Below are positions 36,122-38,149 of a DNA stretch of 38,149 bases, piece by piece. The stretch covers positions 1-38,149 of the forward strand of contig NZ_VIUE01000041.1 in assembly GCF_007828215.1 (NCBI RefSeq), read 5' to 3'. The first letter of the stretch is position 1. Each line of letters begins with the position of its first letter. Source of the DNA: Pseudomonas sp. SJZ074 (GTDB lineage Bacteria > Pseudomonadota > Gammaproteobacteria > Pseudomonadales > Pseudomonadaceae). The notes beneath the pieces were generated by a model. It saw nothing but the letters and a program-made list of their open reading frames with translations, had not been told where the DNA came from and ran no database searches. The position numbers were made by a program, and so were the translations under genes.

Positions 36122-36400
36122 ATGGGACTGGAAGACGAATACGTCGGCGACGCCGACTGGCGAACCTTCGTGCGCCTGTACGAAGAGGACTATCTCGACG
36201 ACAACGCCCACACGCTCGCCAAGGCCATGGACGACCACCTCGACATGGCCGTGGTGCTCTATGGCAAACGCGGGCTCAAGGAGGGTTTGTGGTGGATGGA
36301 ACAGGTTGTGCCGGCGCTGGGCAACAAACGGCCGGTCGATTGCCTCAAGAGTCCGAAACTGATCAAGCGCCTGAGGATGGCCTTGATGAGCATGCCGTAA
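36122..36400 (+). CDS. Putative immunity protein resembling the toxin-binding domain of Xre/MbcA/ParS antitoxins
   Basis: This 92-residue cytosolic protein starts one base after the Rhs stop. Its second half, from LYGKRGLKEGLWWM through PALGNKRPVDCLKS to the end, follows the DUF2384 (MbcA/ParS/Xre C-terminal) pattern P-x-L-G-x3-P-hydrophobic-D-x-L (Pro64, Leu66, Gly67, Pro71, Asp73, Leu75). In RES-Xre toxin-antitoxin pairs this domain covers the RES active site. The first 40 residues are acidic and do not look like a helix-turn-helix, so DNA binding is unlikely. Position and family both point to immunity against the RES-like toxin. The family call is by eye. Confidence 0.7.
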   Translation: MGLEDEYVGDADWRTFVRLYEEDYLDDNAHTLAKAMDDHLDMAVVLYGKRGLKEGLWWMEQVVPALGNKRPVDCLKSPKLIKRLRMALMSMP

Positions 36401-36492
36401 CCCACAGCAATGGATCGTGAAGTGCTGTGCCCCCAAGGGCAGACCAGCACCCGCAGTGACCAAGAGCGCAGTCCTTGTGCCTTGCGCACCGT

Positions 36493-38007
36493 TCAGTCGA
36501 AATTCAACACCTCGCCGCCCTTGGCCTCAAGCATTTCGTCGAACACCGGCAACCTGGCAACGAAATCCGCTTCAAACGCCAGGTAGCGGTCCTGGGCCGG
36601 CAGATAGCGCACCTGCGGCTTGATACGCCGGATATCCTGGCTGGACAGTTTGAGCACCTGGTTGTCGAGCTGATTCCAGAACCAGGCCAGGGTGTGCGAG
36701 CCGAATGTATTGGTGGCGTAGTTCCACACCCACCAGTCGCCGTGTCCCCGGCTGACATGAATACGCCCGTGGAACGTGCGCAACGTAATGAGGTTCTTTG
36801 GCTCTGTGACGAGCAGGCGGGTGTCCTGGCGCACCTCGCTGCCAAAACCATCCAGCAGCGCCTTCGTTGCGGTGCCTGTAAGCACGTTGAAGCGCCACGC
36901 CCGCAGCACGGTCTCGTGGTAGCGTGGGTCTTCGAGGTTCTTGCGCTTGTCTTCGCTGAACAGCAGGATCTCATCGCCCCCCAGGTACGCGGTCGACGCC
37001 CTGAGGTGGTAGCCGTCCACCGCCGGCATCGGCCTGGCGGCGATGGCCTGGTGCGGTGGGTCCTGACTCCAGATCCAGCACAGTGGGCCGTTGTGTTGCA
37101 TGAACAGCAGGCGACGGGGGCCGATGGGCAATATCGTCAGTTCATCCGGGTGTTCGAAAATGACTTCGCTGGCCTGCGCCGTGATCCGCCAGATACGCGT
37201 CATCGGTACCGGCTCGTAGAGGCGCTGGCGCTCGAATACCTCGGCATCCACCACGACGCTGGGTTGTTCGAACCCTGGCCACTCCACCTCAGCAGGGCCG
37301 AAAGCCTGGATGTCGTCGCCCTGGCGAACTTCGTACTTATAGCGGTCATCCGAGCTGTAGTCGCCTCTCCTGACCCGACGCCGCCACAGGCTGCGCTGGG
37401 CATTGGCGTCGATGAGCTGCAGATCGGCGCCGTCGAGCCCGTCGGTGCGGTGTTCGAGCATGTCCTGCTCGGCGGGCGGCCACTGGTTGTAGTCAATCAG
37501 GAAACACAGCCACTGCTCATCGTCCTGCTCGGTAATGCCGGCCCAGCCGTTGTGGTAGTTGTCATCATGGACGTAGGTGGGGCCGGGATAGTCGTGCACT
37601 TCCTGCAACCAGTTCAGTTTGCCGCGCTTGGACCTGGCCGGCTTGCGTGCGGCTTTTCCCTCAGCGGCGACGGACTTCTGCGGCTCGATCAGGCTCGGCG
37701 TGAAGTCCTCCTGGTCTTGCCAGTGCCTGGCAAACGCCTCGCGCTGATCGGTCAGGATAATCACCGGGCGGTAATCATCGCCACCGGCATCCAGGTTCCA
37801 CAGGTCGTAGCCTCGTTCGGCCAGGGCGCTCGCCAGCGCCTGGAAGCAGATCTCGGGCATTTCATTGGAGAGTTCATCCAGCAACGCCTCGAATGGCTGG
37901 CCGGTAAACAGGTCGATATCAGGGTAGTAATGCTGGAGCAACCCCAGGAGTTCGCCGCCGGGTGTTTTCCAGTCGATATGTACCAGCGGATCAAAACGAG
38001 ATTGCAT
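36493..38007 (-). CDS. Protein of unknown function next to the Rhs cassette
   Basis: This 504-residue protein is not one I recognise with confidence. It is cytosolic, without signal peptide or membrane helices, acidic and rich in tryptophan and tyrosine. The N-terminal 90 residues (LLDELSNEMPEICFQALASAL, then RGYDLWNLDAGGDDY) recall the DUF6630-like pattern. A basic linker (GKAARKPARSKRGK) lies near residue 120-135. The remainder looks beta-rich with recurring aromatic/charged strands, possibly propeller-like. ATG at 38007 (or GTG at 38010) has AAGGAAGG upstream. It converges on the Rhs immunity gene with 92 bases between. A role as a T6SS-linked accessory or orphan immunity protein is only a guess. 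Confidence 0.8.
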   Translation of the reverse strand: MQSRFDPLVHIDWKTPGGELLGLLQHYYPDIDLFTGQPFEALLDELSNEMPEICFQALASALAERGYDLWNLDAGGDDYRPVIILTDQREAFARHWQDQEDFTPSLIEPQKSVAAEGKAARKPARSKRGKLNWLQEVHDYPGPTYVHDDNYHNGWAGITEQDDEQWLCFLIDYNQWPPAEQDMLEHRTDGLDGADLQLIDANAQRSLWRRRVRRGDYSSDDRYKYEVRQGDDIQAFGPAEVEWPGFEQPSVVVDAEVFERQRLYEPVPMTRIWRITAQASEVIFEHPDELTILPIGPRRLLFMQHNGPLCWIWSQDPPHQAIAARPMPAVDGYHLRASTAYLGGDEILLFSEDKRKNLEDPRYHETVLRAWRFNVLTGTATKALLDGFGSEVRQDTRLLVTEPKNLITLRTFHGRIHVSRGHGDWWVWNYATNTFGSHTLAWFWNQLDNQVLKLSSQDIRRIKPQVRYLPAQDRYLAFEADFVARLPVFDEMLEAKGGEVLNFD

Positions 38008-38058
38008 CACGCCTGCCTTCCTTGAAATGCCAGTCAGTTAAACCTGTGGGAGCAAGCC

Positions 38059-38149
38059 TGTTCTGGTCAAGTTTTTCCGGACACCGATTACGGTGATCAA
38101 GCTGCCTGCTGCTCCATGGCTATTGGCGGCAGGTAGTTGTTATGGCTGT
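38059..38149 (-). mobile_element. End of an IS3-family insertion sequence (cut by the window edge)
   Basis: From 38059 the sequence TGTTCTGGTCAAGTTTTTCC, continuing GGACACC to 38085, looks like a terminal inverted repeat beginning with TG, as in IS3-family elements. The 3' end of a transposase frame follows on the minus strand. The flank at 38043-38060 (CTGTGGGAGCAAGCCTG) is the first half of a REP, apparently interrupted by the insertion. The rest of the element lies outside the window. Confidence 0.65.
38097..38147 (-). CDS. C-terminal fragment of an IS3-family transposase
   Basis: Only the last 16 codons are in the window: SHNNYLPPIAMEQQAA and a TGA stop. The ending Asn-Tyr-Leu-Pro-Pro-x-hydrophobic-x-Glu-Gln is the usual tail of OrfB transposases of IS3-type elements. 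It is too short to say whether the full gene is intact. Confidence 0.6.
   Translation of the reverse strand, partial: SHNNYLPPIAMEQQAA

Noticed and set aside
33706..36123. An 805-codon open frame on the minus strand opposite rhs
   Set aside because: Shadow of the Rhs repeats; no ribosome site or domain supports it.

Overview
The window is a nearly complete type VI secretion (T6SS) island from a fluorescent Pseudomonas, most likely the P. fluorescens / P. corrugata / P. brassicacearum side of the genus. This rests on the GC-rich codon use, on the REP/REPIN repeats (GTGGGAGCGGGCTTGCTCGCGAA and its inverse), and on proteins that align by eye to the P. aeruginosa H1-T6SS (HSI-I), for example a 162-residue Hcp and a 643-residue VgrG. 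Gene order also follows HSI-I.

Left arm (448-17858, all minus strand): reading from the centre outward, fha, tssJ, tssK, tssL, tssM, tagF, pppA, ppkA, tagT, tagS, tagR, tagQ. It holds the membrane complex (TssJLM), the baseplate adaptor (TssK), the FHA scaffold and the full threonine-phosphorylation switch: TagQRST sensing, PpkA kinase, PppA phosphatase, TagF repressor. Most junctions are ATGA-type overlaps, so this arm looks like one translationally coupled operon.

Centre (17859-18275): a relatively AT-rich divergent promoter/leader region. Right arm, structural part (18276-31218, plus strand): tssA, tssB, tssC, REPIN, hcp, a Tae4-type amidase effector with a lipoprotein immunity candidate, tssE, tssF, tssG, clpV, REPIN, vgrG. 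The effector/immunity pair sits where HSI-I of P. aeruginosa carries tagJ; no tagJ is visible.

Right arm, cargo part (31237-36400, plus strand): an Eag-family (DUF1795) chaperone, a 1478-residue prePAAR-PAAR-Rhs effector and a 92-residue immunity candidate. The Rhs C-terminal toxin (about residues 1333-1478) looks like a RES-family NAD+-degrading domain. The small gene behind it looks like the toxin-binding (DUF2384/MbcA/ParS) half of a Xre-type antitoxin without its DNA-binding half. If correct, a RES-Xre toxin-antitoxin module has been turned into a T6SS effector-immunity pair. This is the most interesting point of the window.

Edges: positions 1-447 carry no gene but hold a chain of four hairpins and a set of REP repeats. 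A 504-residue protein of unknown function (36493-38007, minus) converges on the Rhs cassette. The right edge (38059-38149) is the 3' end of an IS3-family element that appears to have inserted into a REP sequence.
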